Source of the DNA: a virus
Reading direction: 5' to 3' (one strand)
DNA: 23,209 nt
Virus record (IMG/VR): IMGVR_UViG_3300025853_000694
Span: 1 to 23,209 of that record
The first letter of the stretch is position 1. Every line of letters starts with the position of its first letter. The notes beneath the pieces were generated by a model. That model ran no database searches, was not told the origin of the DNA, and saw nothing but the letters and a program-made list of their open reading frames with translations. Shown in pieces: positions 1 through 5,708 of this stretch. The position numbers and the translations under genes are program-made.

Positions 1-81
1 TACGTAGACCCTGCCGAGCGTAAGCGAGAGATGGCGGAACGTGCGGCGGATGAAGCTATGTCTACGTGGTTTGAAGAATAA
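1..81 (+). CDS. C-terminal fragment of an unknown gene
   Basis: An open frame enters from the left edge of the window and ends at a TAA at 79-81. Only 26 residues are visible; they are charged, probably helical (EREMAERAADEAMSTWFEE is near the end) and contain no recognisable motif. It runs in the same direction as the following early genes and stops 27 nt before the next start. The frame, the stop position and the downstream ribosome-binding site favour a real gene end, but no function can be given. Confidence 0.6.
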   Translation, partial: YVDPAERKREMAERAADEAMSTWFEE

Positions 82-82
82 C

Positions 83-96
83 AGATACCAGTATCT
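83..96. promoter_or_regulatory. Perfect dyad AGATAC-CA-GTATCT, possible operator
   Basis: A perfect 6+6 bp inverted repeat with a 2-bp centre lies in the 27-nt gap before the gene starting at 109. The centre is too short for a stable RNA hairpin, so a protein-binding operator is more plausible. It overlaps a weak promoter-like pair (TTGAAG at 71-76 and TATCTT at 92-97, spacing only 15). The downstream genes include an XRE-type DNA-binding protein, so autoregulation is conceivable. A dyad of this size can occur by chance. Confidence 0.3.
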
Positions 97-108
97 TAGG
101 AAAAACAC

Positions 109-426
109 ATGACAACTAAACAAGATTTACTCAAACTTGTAGAAACTTTAGACGCCGCGATAGAAGAGAATACCAAAGCGTTAAAACCACCTACGCTTAA
201 AGCCAGAATAGCGGAGTTTATATCCCATAGGACAAAAACGTTTAAGCTAACGAAAGCACAAAAGAAAGCGCAACATGCTTTATGGAAAAAAGAACTAGAA
301 GAATTACCTAAACTGCGTGCCGCACGCAAAGCCAAAGCCGAGAAACTACGGGCTAGAAAAGAAAGAGTGCTAAAAGCTCTTAGCGTTTGGATAGACGCAG
401 GGGATGTAATAGGGAGCTACGAATGA
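109..426 (+). CDS. Small basic coiled-coil-like protein, unknown function
   Basis: This is a 105-residue, Lys/Arg/Glu-rich protein. It is almost entirely predicted helical from composition (KAQKKAQHALWKKELEEL in the middle, then KAKAEKLRARKERVLKAL). It has no signal peptide, membrane segment, cysteine cluster or enzyme motif that I recognise. AGGAA precedes the ATG at a usable distance. Its TGA overlaps the ATG of the XRE-sigma gene (ATGA at 423-426), so the two are probably translationally coupled. A role as an accessory or DNA/RNA-binding partner is only a guess from its charge and neighbour. Confidence 0.75.
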   Translation: MTTKQDLLKLVETLDAAIEENTKALKPPTLKARIAEFISHRTKTFKLTKAQKKAQHALWKKELEELPKLRAARKAKAEKLRARKERVLKALSVWIDAGDVIGSYE

Positions 427-1199
427 AAGACTACAGAGTAGAAGTAAAAGTAAAAAACAACTACTTGTTTTCGATGATGAAGTCTTACGGTTTAAGCAAT
501 GGGGCTGAATTGAGTAGAGCTAGCGGCTTAGACCAAACGTCTATAGGCAGGGTACTTAATTTAAAAGCACCGGCCCTTACTAAAACAGGAAAACCAACTG
601 CAACTGCACAAACCCTTTGTGATTTTTTTAGTTGCAGCGTGTACGACCTTTTCCCACCACAACATATAAACGACCCCCTACAAACTAACTCCGGTTCAAT
701 AGAAGCCAACATGGCTGAATTAACCTCTAGCAACTTATTAGCAGGTGGAACTGACCCGCTACAAATACTAAGCGACGGTGATGCGACAGACCTTGTGGCG
801 GCAGCGGTAGGAAAATTAACTAGCAGAGAGAAAACAATAGTCGATGCCCGCTTTGGATTAAACGGTGAGGGAGAAAAAAATTTAGTCCAAATAGGAAAAG
901 AACTTAATCTATCGTCCACTAGGGTTAGGCAAATAGAACAGAAAGCCTTACGAAAACTTAGAACGTATTCAACAGCTTCTTTAGCTTACGCACACAGTGA
1001 CGAGGCAGGTGAGCATAGAGAAGAAATAATAATCCAAAACGCAATGGCTATTGCTAAGGGAGCGGCAAGGGCAGACGCAAAACGAAAGCAAGAGATAAAA
1101 GAACGGATAGCTTTCAGGGAAAAAGTAAAAAAAGAAGCAGAAGAAAGTCGGAACAGAAAATTAAAAGCTCTCAAAGAAGAGCTGGGCGAGAATTTTTGA
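423..1199 (+). CDS. XRE-type HTH fused to sigma-70 region 4; putative transcription regulator
   Basis: The protein has 258 residues from the ATG at 423, which overlaps the previous stop; an in-frame TTG at 387 lacks this support. Residues ~15-80 look like an XRE/Cro helix-turn-helix: GAELSRASGLDQTSIGRVLN, then a helical stretch ending CSVYDLFPP. Residues ~131-180 are a convincing sigma-70 region 4: LTSREKTIVDARFGL, then IGKELNLSSTRVRQIEQKAL and RKLR, the block that in sigma factors contacts the -35 element. The tail (200-258) is a charged helix. Sigma regions 2 and 3 are absent, so it cannot melt a promoter as a normal sigma factor does. By analogy it may bind the phage operator through the XRE domain and core RNA polymerase through region 4. 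It sits among the earliest + strand genes, fitting a switch regulator. Activator, anti-sigma-like or alternative sigma roles all remain possible. Confidence 0.85.
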   Translation: MKDYRVEVKVKNNYLFSMMKSYGLSNGAELSRASGLDQTSIGRVLNLKAPALTKTGKPTATAQTLCDFFSCSVYDLFPPQHINDPLQTNSGSIEANMAELTSSNLLAGGTDPLQILSDGDATDLVAAAVGKLTSREKTIVDARFGLNGEGEKNLVQIGKELNLSSTRVRQIEQKALRKLRTYSTASLAYAHSDEAGEHREEIIIQNAMAIAKGAARADAKRKQEIKERIAFREKVKKEAEESRNRKLKALKEELGENF

Positions 1200-1230
1200 A
1201 AAATAGAAACAAGCAGAGAAGGAAAAAAGA

Positions 1231-1515
1231 ATGCTGACACCAAGCGGGCTGAGAGACATAGCCAAGAACAAGACCCTTACAACGGAAGAGACGGGCGAAA
1301 CGACTAGCGCCTTAGACAGACAGACTGGCGGCAACCACTACAAGAACATGGTAATCCAACCTGCTGAGTACGCAGAGAAGAACGGGTTGTCATTGCTCGA
1401 AGGTAATGTGGTTAAGTACATATCCAGATGGAAGTTGAAGGGAAAACCGTTAGAAGACTTAACCAAGGCGAAGCACTGCATCGACTTACTAATTGAGATA
1501 CACGGGGTAGAGTGA
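1231..1515 (+). CDS. DUF3310 family phage protein
   Basis: This 94-residue protein matches the DUF3310 family, small phage proteins sometimes labelled nucleotide kinase without firm proof. The recognisable core spans residues 33-89: GGNHYKNMVIQPAEYAEKNG, LLEGNVVKYISRWKLKG and LEDLTKAKHCIDLLIE. The HYK, IQP, GNVxKYxxR and DLxKAxxxxDxLIE blocks are the family hallmarks. The first ~30 residues are Thr/Glu-rich and variable in this family. AGAAGGAAAA lies just upstream of the ATG. The biochemical function is unknown; its presence among early genes is typical of phages. Confidence 0.85.
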   Translation: MLTPSGLRDIAKNKTLTTEETGETTSALDRQTGGNHYKNMVIQPAEYAEKNGLSLLEGNVVKYISRWKLKGKPLEDLTKAKHCIDLLIEIHGVE

Positions 1516-1516
1516 T

Positions 1517-1684
1517 ATGGAAATTGAAGGTACTCAGTACACATGGATCAGACTCGATTTGCCCGAAGGTTTAGAAGCCGTGGAAAGCGGTGCGAAGGGT
1601 TTTAAGTTTAAGCCTCTGCAACCAAACGCAGTGGTGTTAGGCGGTATGTTGCTTGTAAAAACTAAAAAGAAGAAGGGCAAATGA
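1517..1684 (+). CDS. Small hypothetical protein (55 aa)
   Basis: A short frame starts at the ATG one base after the DUF3310 stop and ends in the TGA at 1682-1684, which overlaps the next ATG (ATGA at 1681-1684). The product starts MEIEGTQYTWIRLDLPEGLE and ends in a run of lysines (VKTKKKKGK), suggesting a small basic protein that may touch nucleic acid. I do not recognise the family. It is accepted because it fills a gap exactly, with tight coupling on both sides. Confidence 0.6.
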   Translation: MEIEGTQYTWIRLDLPEGLEAVESGAKGFKFKPLQPNAVVLGGMLLVKTKKKKGK

Positions 1685-1800
1685 AAATAACTATAGAAGT
1701 TGATGGCGAAGATGCCGAAGAACTTATCGCGTTAATACAACGTGTTACTGATGCGGTGGAGAAGCTAGAAGATATTCTTAAGGAGTTTGAAGATGAGTAA
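1681..1800 (+). CDS. Tiny acidic hypothetical protein (39 aa)
   Basis: The frame starts at the ATG overlapping the previous stop and ends at the TAA at 1798-1800, overlapping the start of the next gene. The 39-residue product begins MKITIEVDGEDAEELIALIQ and continues as an amphipathic, strongly acidic helix ending KLEDILKEFEDE. Compact acidic products like this can be DNA mimics or inhibitors in phages, but nothing here proves that. Its last codons carry the AAGGAG that serves the next gene. Confidence 0.55.
   Translation: MKITIEVDGEDAEELIALIQRVTDAVEKLEDILKEFEDE
1780..1785 (+). promoter_or_regulatory. Strong Shine-Dalgarno AAGGAG deciding the start at 1793
   Basis: AAGGAG lies 7 nt before the ATG at 1793. 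This favours that ATG over the in-frame TTG at 1787, which would overlap the ribosome-binding region. Confidence 0.75.
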
Positions 1801-1990
1801 CTTTACCGACCCAATGGCTGCGCTAGAAGAAGCGGAGTACTTAGCTAAAGAAGAAAAACGCACAATGTGTGTTGTCGAAGTCGAACCCAACATGATTGTC
1901 GTGGTCTCAAAAAGAGAAGCCCTTAACATGGGTAAAATAATATTGGAAACCTGTGTACCTTTTGAAGAAAACTTTAATATTTACGACTAA
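1793..1990 (+). CDS. Small hypothetical protein (65 aa)
   Basis: The product has 65 residues from the ATG at 1793, chosen for the AAGGAG seven bases upstream. It has an acidic helical N-terminus (ALEEAEYLAKEEKR), then a probable beta-rich core (MCVVEVEPNMIVVVSK) and a short C-terminal segment. There are two cysteines but no metal-binding pattern. No family is recognised. It lies in the middle of the small early-gene cluster. Confidence 0.7.
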   Translation: MSNFTDPMAALEEAEYLAKEEKRTMCVVEVEPNMIVVVSKREALNMGKIILETCVPFEENFNIYD

Positions 1991-2004
1991 TACGTGGAGA
2001 TAGG

Positions 2005-2289
2005 ATGAAAAATGAGAAGCTAGTTATGTCAGTTGTCGCAATGATTTTATTTGCGATTAGTATGTTTTTTATTTGGACGCATTTCGTGCCAGAGCCTGTC
2101 ACTATTCCAGAAGTAGTAGAGGAACCCATACCAGATGTAGTTATTAAAGTGGACAACGTGGGATGCCACATTGCAGAAGTACCTGTAATAACTTATTACG
2201 TTGCAACAGACACCGCCCGCGTTACTATTGAATGTGATAGCGACATCCTGTTCCACTACCTACCTGCCATAATAGATGAGGTTAAGTAA
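2005..2289 (+). CDS. Single-pass membrane protein, unknown function
   Basis: This is a 94-residue protein with a short positive N-terminus (MKNEK), one strong hydrophobic segment at residues ~6-27 (LVMSVVAMILFAISMFFIW), a Pro/Val/Glu-rich linker (residues 28-45) and a ~45-residue domain with two cysteines (C54, C77). By the positive-inside rule the N-terminus is cytoplasmic and the small domain is outside the inner membrane, where the cysteines could form a disulphide. GGAG at 1996-1999 precedes the ATG. It abuts the nuclease gene (stop at 2289, next ATG at 2290). Superinfection exclusion or host-membrane takeover is possible; I do not recognise the family. Confidence 0.75.
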   Translation: MKNEKLVMSVVAMILFAISMFFIWTHFVPEPVTIPEVVEEPIPDVVIKVDNVGCHIAEVPVITYYVATDTARVTIECDSDILFHYLPAIIDEVK

Positions 2290-2694
2290 ATGTACGAATA
2301 CAAAGCAACAATAGTTCGAGTCGTGGATGGAGATACAGTAGATGTGGATATTGATCTTGGGTTTGACGTTTGGCTTCGCAGTCAGCGTATTCGTTTATTT
2401 GGAATTGATACACCCGAATGTAGAACTAGAAATAAGGCTGAAAAGGCCCACGGAATGCTTGCCAAAAAATACGTTCAAGCGGCTCTCAAGTTGGGAGGAG
2501 TTTATGCGCTCCGAACAAGAGAGAAGGGAAAGTTTGGAAGATTTTTGGGCGAGTTCAAGACGGGAAAAGGAGCTATTACGAAACTCCTTATCAAAGAAAA
2601 ATTGGCTGTCGCGTACACCGGCCAGAATAAAAAAGACATAGCGGCTGCACAAGAAGCTAACCGAATAGCCCTAATAAAAGAAGGGAAACTATAA
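2290..2694 (+). CDS. Staphylococcal-nuclease-like (SNase) endonuclease
   Basis: The 134-residue protein is a complete SNase (thermonuclease) fold. Catalytic landmarks are visible: VVDGDTVDVDIDLGF with D13 and D15, RLFGIDTPE with R35, D40 and E43, and KFGRFLGEF with R84. These correspond to the Ca2+ ligands and the two catalytic arginines plus general base of staphylococcal nuclease. There is no signal peptide, unlike the secreted bacterial enzymes, so it acts in the cytoplasm, most likely degrading host DNA or trimming replication and packaging intermediates. The start follows the preceding stop directly and has GAGG about 9 nt upstream. Its TAA overlaps the next ATG. Confidence 0.92.
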   Translation: MYEYKATIVRVVDGDTVDVDIDLGFDVWLRSQRIRLFGIDTPECRTRNKAEKAHGMLAKKYVQAALKLGGVYALRTREKGKFGRFLGEFKTGKGAITKLLIKEKLAVAYTGQNKKDIAAAQEANRIALIKEGKL

Positions 2695-2876
2695 TGAGTA
2701 GAATACAAATGGCAACGTTGGTTTGGGAAGAAGAGTATGGCGAAGGTAGTGTGGAGCTAGTAGGACGATTTACTGAGGAGACTACAATTAGCCAACTAGA
2801 TGCCTTGCAAGATTGGATTGATGTGCTAACTCATCTTTATAGCGAAACCCTAGAAAATTTTGAAACAAAACATTAG
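2694..2876 (+). CDS. Small acidic hypothetical protein (60 aa)
   Basis: The ATG overlaps the TAA of the nuclease gene by one base (TAATG), so translation is probably coupled. The 60-residue product is acidic, with a predicted beta N-half (MATLVWEEEYGEGSVELVG) and a C-terminal amphipathic helix (QLDALQDWIDVLTHLYSETL). No motif or family is recognised. The 13 nt after it carry the ribosome-binding region of the polymerase gene. Confidence 0.65.
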   Translation: MSRIQMATLVWEEEYGEGSVELVGRFTEETTISQLDALQDWIDVLTHLYSETLENFETKH

Positions 2877-2889
2877 GAAAAGAAACTAA

Positions 2890-4761
2890 GTGAATATTAT
2901 AACAATAGATTTTGAAACCTATTACGACAAACAGTTTTCGCTAAGTAAACTAACAACCGAGCAGTACGTACGAAGCCCAGAGTTTGAAGTGATAGGACTG
3001 AGCGTTAAAGTTAACGCAGGGGAAACAGATTGGATAAGCGGCCCGTTCAATGCAGTTAAAGAGTATTTACATGATAACTATGACTGGGAAAACTCTGCTG
3101 TTCTTGCTCATAACACTATGTTTGATGGTGCTATTCTTAGTTGGCTGTTTGATATTCACCCTAAGCTATACCTTGATACGCTGTGTATGGGCCGCGCATT
3201 ACATGGTACGGAAGTCGGTGGCTCTCTTAAGTACTTGGCTGACATGTACGAGATCGGGGAAAAAGGTAACGAAGTAGGCAACGCTATAGGTAAACGCCGT
3301 CGTGACTTTACTGAAGACGAACTCGAACGTTACGGCGACTACTGCATACAAGACGTTGAGCTTACGTATCAGTTGTTTGAGATATTCCTGAAAGTATTCC
3401 CGAAGAAAGAACTAAAAGTAATCGACATGACGCTGCGTATGTTTATCGACCCCGTACTGGAGTTGGACGTAGGTAAACTTGAAGACCATTTGGATACGCT
3501 ACAAGAGCAGAAAGAACACCTACTTGCAGAGTGTGGTATCGCAAAAGAAGAACTCATGTCTAATCCTAAGTTCGCTAAGGCACTTGAGGCGCTGGGCGTT
3601 GTGCCACCAATGAAAACAAGTTTGCGTACGGGTAAGGAAGCCTTTGCGTTTGCCAAGAGTGACGAGGGGTTCAAAGCCCTACAGGAGCATGACGATGCGC
3701 GAGTACAAGCCCTAGTAGCTGCAAGAATAGGTTTGAAGAGCACACTAGAAGAGACACGCACCGAGAGGTTTATCGACATTGGTATTCGGGGCACGCTGCC
3801 CGTGCCTATCCGATACTATGCCGCACACACAGGAAGGTTTGGCGGGTCTGATAAGATAAACCTACAAAACCTACCCTCACGTGGGCCAAATGCAAAGGTA
3901 TTGAAAGCATGTATTTGCGCCCCTAAAGGCTACACCTTGATCGAAGCTGACTCTGCGCAGATAGAGGCTCGCGTATTAGCTTGGTTAGCAGGACAAGTTG
4001 ACCTAGTTCGAGCATTCGAGAACGGCGAAGACGTGTACAAGAAGATGGCGGCTACTATCTATAATAAGAAAGAAGAAGACATAACACCCGCCGAACGCTT
4101 CATCGGCAAGACTACTATTCTAGGTGCGGGCTACGGTATGGGTGCCGCTAAGTTCCGCGACCAGTTAAAGGGTATGGGTGTCGAGGTGACTAAGATAGAC
4201 GAGGAAGAATGTAAGCGCATTATACGGGTGTACCGCAGTGCGAATGGAGGCATATCTCAGTTATGGCGAGACGCACAAAACGCTCTGATGGGGATGTACC
4301 AAGGTGAACGGTACGGTGTAGGTAAAGCTGGGGTGCTAAAGGTGTTACCAGAAGTTAATGGTATACGTCTGCCTTCCGGTTTGATTATGCGCTACGACGA
4401 CCTGAAAGCCGAGGATGGTGAGATGGGCGTACAATTTTCGTACAAAACACGTAGGGGTAGAGTAAATATCTACGGCGGTAAGGTGATAGAAAACGTCTGC
4501 CAAGGCATTGCAAGATGTGTAATGACAGACCAGATGTTATTGATTTCAAAGCGGTATCCTATACTTCTTACTGTACATGACTCTGTGGTATGCTGTGTTC
4601 CAGATAGCGAAGTTGACGAGGCTGCGGCCTATGTTGGCGAATGTATGCGACACACACCCGATTGGGCACAGGGCCTTCCGGTGCGTGGTGACGTGGAAAC
4701 TGGAAAAACTTACGGAGAATGTACTGAATGGGTAAACCCACATGGTCATTTAGCAGCATAA
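2890..4761 (+). CDS. polA-like: Family A DNA polymerase with 3'-5' exonuclease domain
   Basis: The product is a 623-residue replicative polymerase of phage size, beginning at a GTG preceded by AGGAAAAG. The DnaQ-type exonuclease domain fills residues ~1-170: Exo I DFETYY (D7, E9), Exo II LAHNTMFDG (N75, D79) and Exo III YCIQDVELTY (D155). The polymerase domain (~300-610) shows TGRFGG, LQNLPSR, motif A EADSAQIEARVLAWLAG (D354), motif B RFIGKTTILGAGYG (R403, K407, Y415) and motif C LLTVHDSVVCC (H563, D564). Motif B carries Leu411 at the position of E. coli Pol I Phe762. Motif C has Ser565 where Glu is usual. All catalytic aspartates are present, so it should be active. It overlaps the downstream nuclease gene by 34 nt. 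Confidence 0.96.
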   Translation: MNIITIDFETYYDKQFSLSKLTTEQYVRSPEFEVIGLSVKVNAGETDWISGPFNAVKEYLHDNYDWENSAVLAHNTMFDGAILSWLFDIHPKLYLDTLCMGRALHGTEVGGSLKYLADMYEIGEKGNEVGNAIGKRRRDFTEDELERYGDYCIQDVELTYQLFEIFLKVFPKKELKVIDMTLRMFIDPVLELDVGKLEDHLDTLQEQKEHLLAECGIAKEELMSNPKFAKALEALGVVPPMKTSLRTGKEAFAFAKSDEGFKALQEHDDARVQALVAARIGLKSTLEETRTERFIDIGIRGTLPVPIRYYAAHTGRFGGSDKINLQNLPSRGPNAKVLKACICAPKGYTLIEADSAQIEARVLAWLAGQVDLVRAFENGEDVYKKMAATIYNKKEEDITPAERFIGKTTILGAGYGMGAAKFRDQLKGMGVEVTKIDEEECKRIIRVYRSANGGISQLWRDAQNALMGMYQGERYGVGKAGVLKVLPEVNGIRLPSGLIMRYDDLKAEDGEMGVQFSYKTRRGRVNIYGGKVIENVCQGIARCVMTDQMLLISKRYPILLTVHDSVVCCVPDSEVDEAAAYVGECMRHTPDWAQGLPVRGDVETGKTYGECTEWVNPHGHLAA

Positions 4762-5405
4762 AGACGTTCGATCAATGCCCCAAAAAGTATTACCACACCA
4801 AGGTACTGAAGGACTACAAAGAAGACTTTAATACCGAAGCCATACTGTACGGTAACGAGTTCCACGAAGCTGCCGAGGTGTATGTCAGAGGAGATGTAGA
4901 AGAGTTAGACCCAAGGTTTGACTACGCGCTAACCGCGCTAGATAGACTTAAAAACATGAAAGGCGAGAAGCTCTGCGAGTATAAGATGGGGCTGACTGAG
5001 AACCTTGAACCCTGCGGATTCTTTGCTGATAACGTATGGTTCAGGGGTGTTTCCGACCTTACGATACTAGATAGAGAAGCCGGTGTAGCTAAGGTGTTTG
5101 ACTATAAGACCGGTAAGTCTGCGAAGTATGCAGACAAGGGGCAGCTCGAACTGATGGCGTTAGCTACGTTCAAGCACTTCCCTGAGATAAAAGTAGTGAA
5201 GGGCGGCCTGCTCTTCGTGGTATGTAACGCGTTTATCAAAGAGACGTACACTATCGAGAACGAACCAGACTTATGGAAGAAGTGGCTTGGCGAGTACGGC
5301 AAGCTAGAGAAAGCATTTGAGGTAGATACTTGGAATGCTAAACCCACAGGGCTTTGCCGCGCATGGTGCGTGGTACTAGAGTGCCCACATAACGGTAAGA
5401 GGTAA
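4728..5405 (+). CDS. PD-(D/E)XK nuclease, Cas4/RecB-like, probable Fe-S cluster
   Basis: This 225-residue protein is of the PD-(D/E)XK exonuclease superfamily (Cas4/RecB/AddB-like). Visible features are an N-terminal FSSIKTFDQCPKKYYH block with C17, H46 in NEFHEAAEVY, D110 in RGVSDLTI, D125 and K127 in FDYKTGK, and Q139 in the QLELMAL motif. A C-terminal cluster C210-x3-C214-x4-C219, together with C17, resembles the four-cysteine 4Fe-4S site of Cas4 and AddB proteins. The start is inside the polymerase gene (34-nt overlap), with GGAG about 10 nt upstream, and the N-terminal motif supports this start. It probably processes DNA ends for phage recombination or replication. There are no CRISPR genes nearby, so a Cas4 role in adaptation is not implied. 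Confidence 0.88.
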   Translation: MGKPTWSFSSIKTFDQCPKKYYHTKVLKDYKEDFNTEAILYGNEFHEAAEVYVRGDVEELDPRFDYALTALDRLKNMKGEKLCEYKMGLTENLEPCGFFADNVWFRGVSDLTILDREAGVAKVFDYKTGKSAKYADKGQLELMALATFKHFPEIKVVKGGLLFVVCNAFIKETYTIENEPDLWKKWLGEYGKLEKAFEVDTWNAKPTGLCRAWCVVLECPHNGKR

Positions 5406-5409
5406 CGAC

Positions 5410-5694
5410 ATGCCGTACAAGAATCCGAAAGATAGACCGAAGCAGAAGAACAAGCCTGTAGGTAGTCCTGAGTTTGAAGCTCGGATGGAACGCCAACGCG
5501 CTCGACGTAAGATGGATAAAGAAGGTAAGGACGCTAACAAGAACGGCAAAGCCGACAAACGCGAAGGCAAAGACATTAGCCACAAGAAAGCTTTAAGCAA
5601 AGGTGGTAGTAACAAGGACGGCGTGACTGTAGAGAGCCGCAGTAAGAACCGCGCTCGAAACTATAAAAAGAAAAAGAAAACAACTAAAAAGTAG
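5410..5694 (+). CDS. Small, highly basic HNH-like/DNA-binding protein
   Basis: This 94-residue, very Lys/Arg-rich protein has AGAGG upstream of its ATG, four bases after the previous stop. The first half is a basic helix (FEARMERQRARRKMDKEGKD). The second half contains DISHKKALSKGGSNKDG and then SRSKNRARNYK. That arrangement (D-x-x-H, GGSN, later N) is like the core of minimal HNH nuclease motifs in phage proteins, but the usual upstream Cys/His zinc ligands and a second clear histidine are missing. It could be a reduced HNH nuclease or a DNA-binding protein. It lies between two DNA-processing enzymes. Confidence 0.7.
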   Translation: MPYKNPKDRPKQKNKPVGSPEFEARMERQRARRKMDKEGKDANKNGKADKREGKDISHKKALSKGGSNKDGVTVESRSKNRARNYKKKKKTTKK

Positions 5695-5708
5695 GTGAGA
5701 TATAGTAA

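Noticed and set aside
387-422. Longer start (TTG at 387) for the XRE-sigma gene
   Set aside because: The ATG at 423 overlaps the preceding stop as ATGA, a pattern used repeatedly here, and the XRE domain lies after it.
485-919. - strand 144-codon ORF opposite the XRE-sigma gene
   Set aside because: It is a mirror of the codon bias of a gene with clear domain motifs; no ribosome-binding site or recognisable product.
1787-1792. TTG start at 1787 for the 65-residue gene
   Set aside because: AAGGAG at 1780-1785 is correctly spaced for the ATG at 1793, not for the TTG.
3050-3277. Out-of-frame hydrophobic ORF inside the polymerase exonuclease domain
   Set aside because: Hydrophobicity reflects T-rich second positions in the shifted frame; no Shine-Dalgarno support, and the polymerase frame is certain.
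3369-3794. - strand 141-codon ORF opposite the polymerase
   Set aside because: Antisense of a confirmed gene, Ser/Ala-rich product typical of shadow frames.
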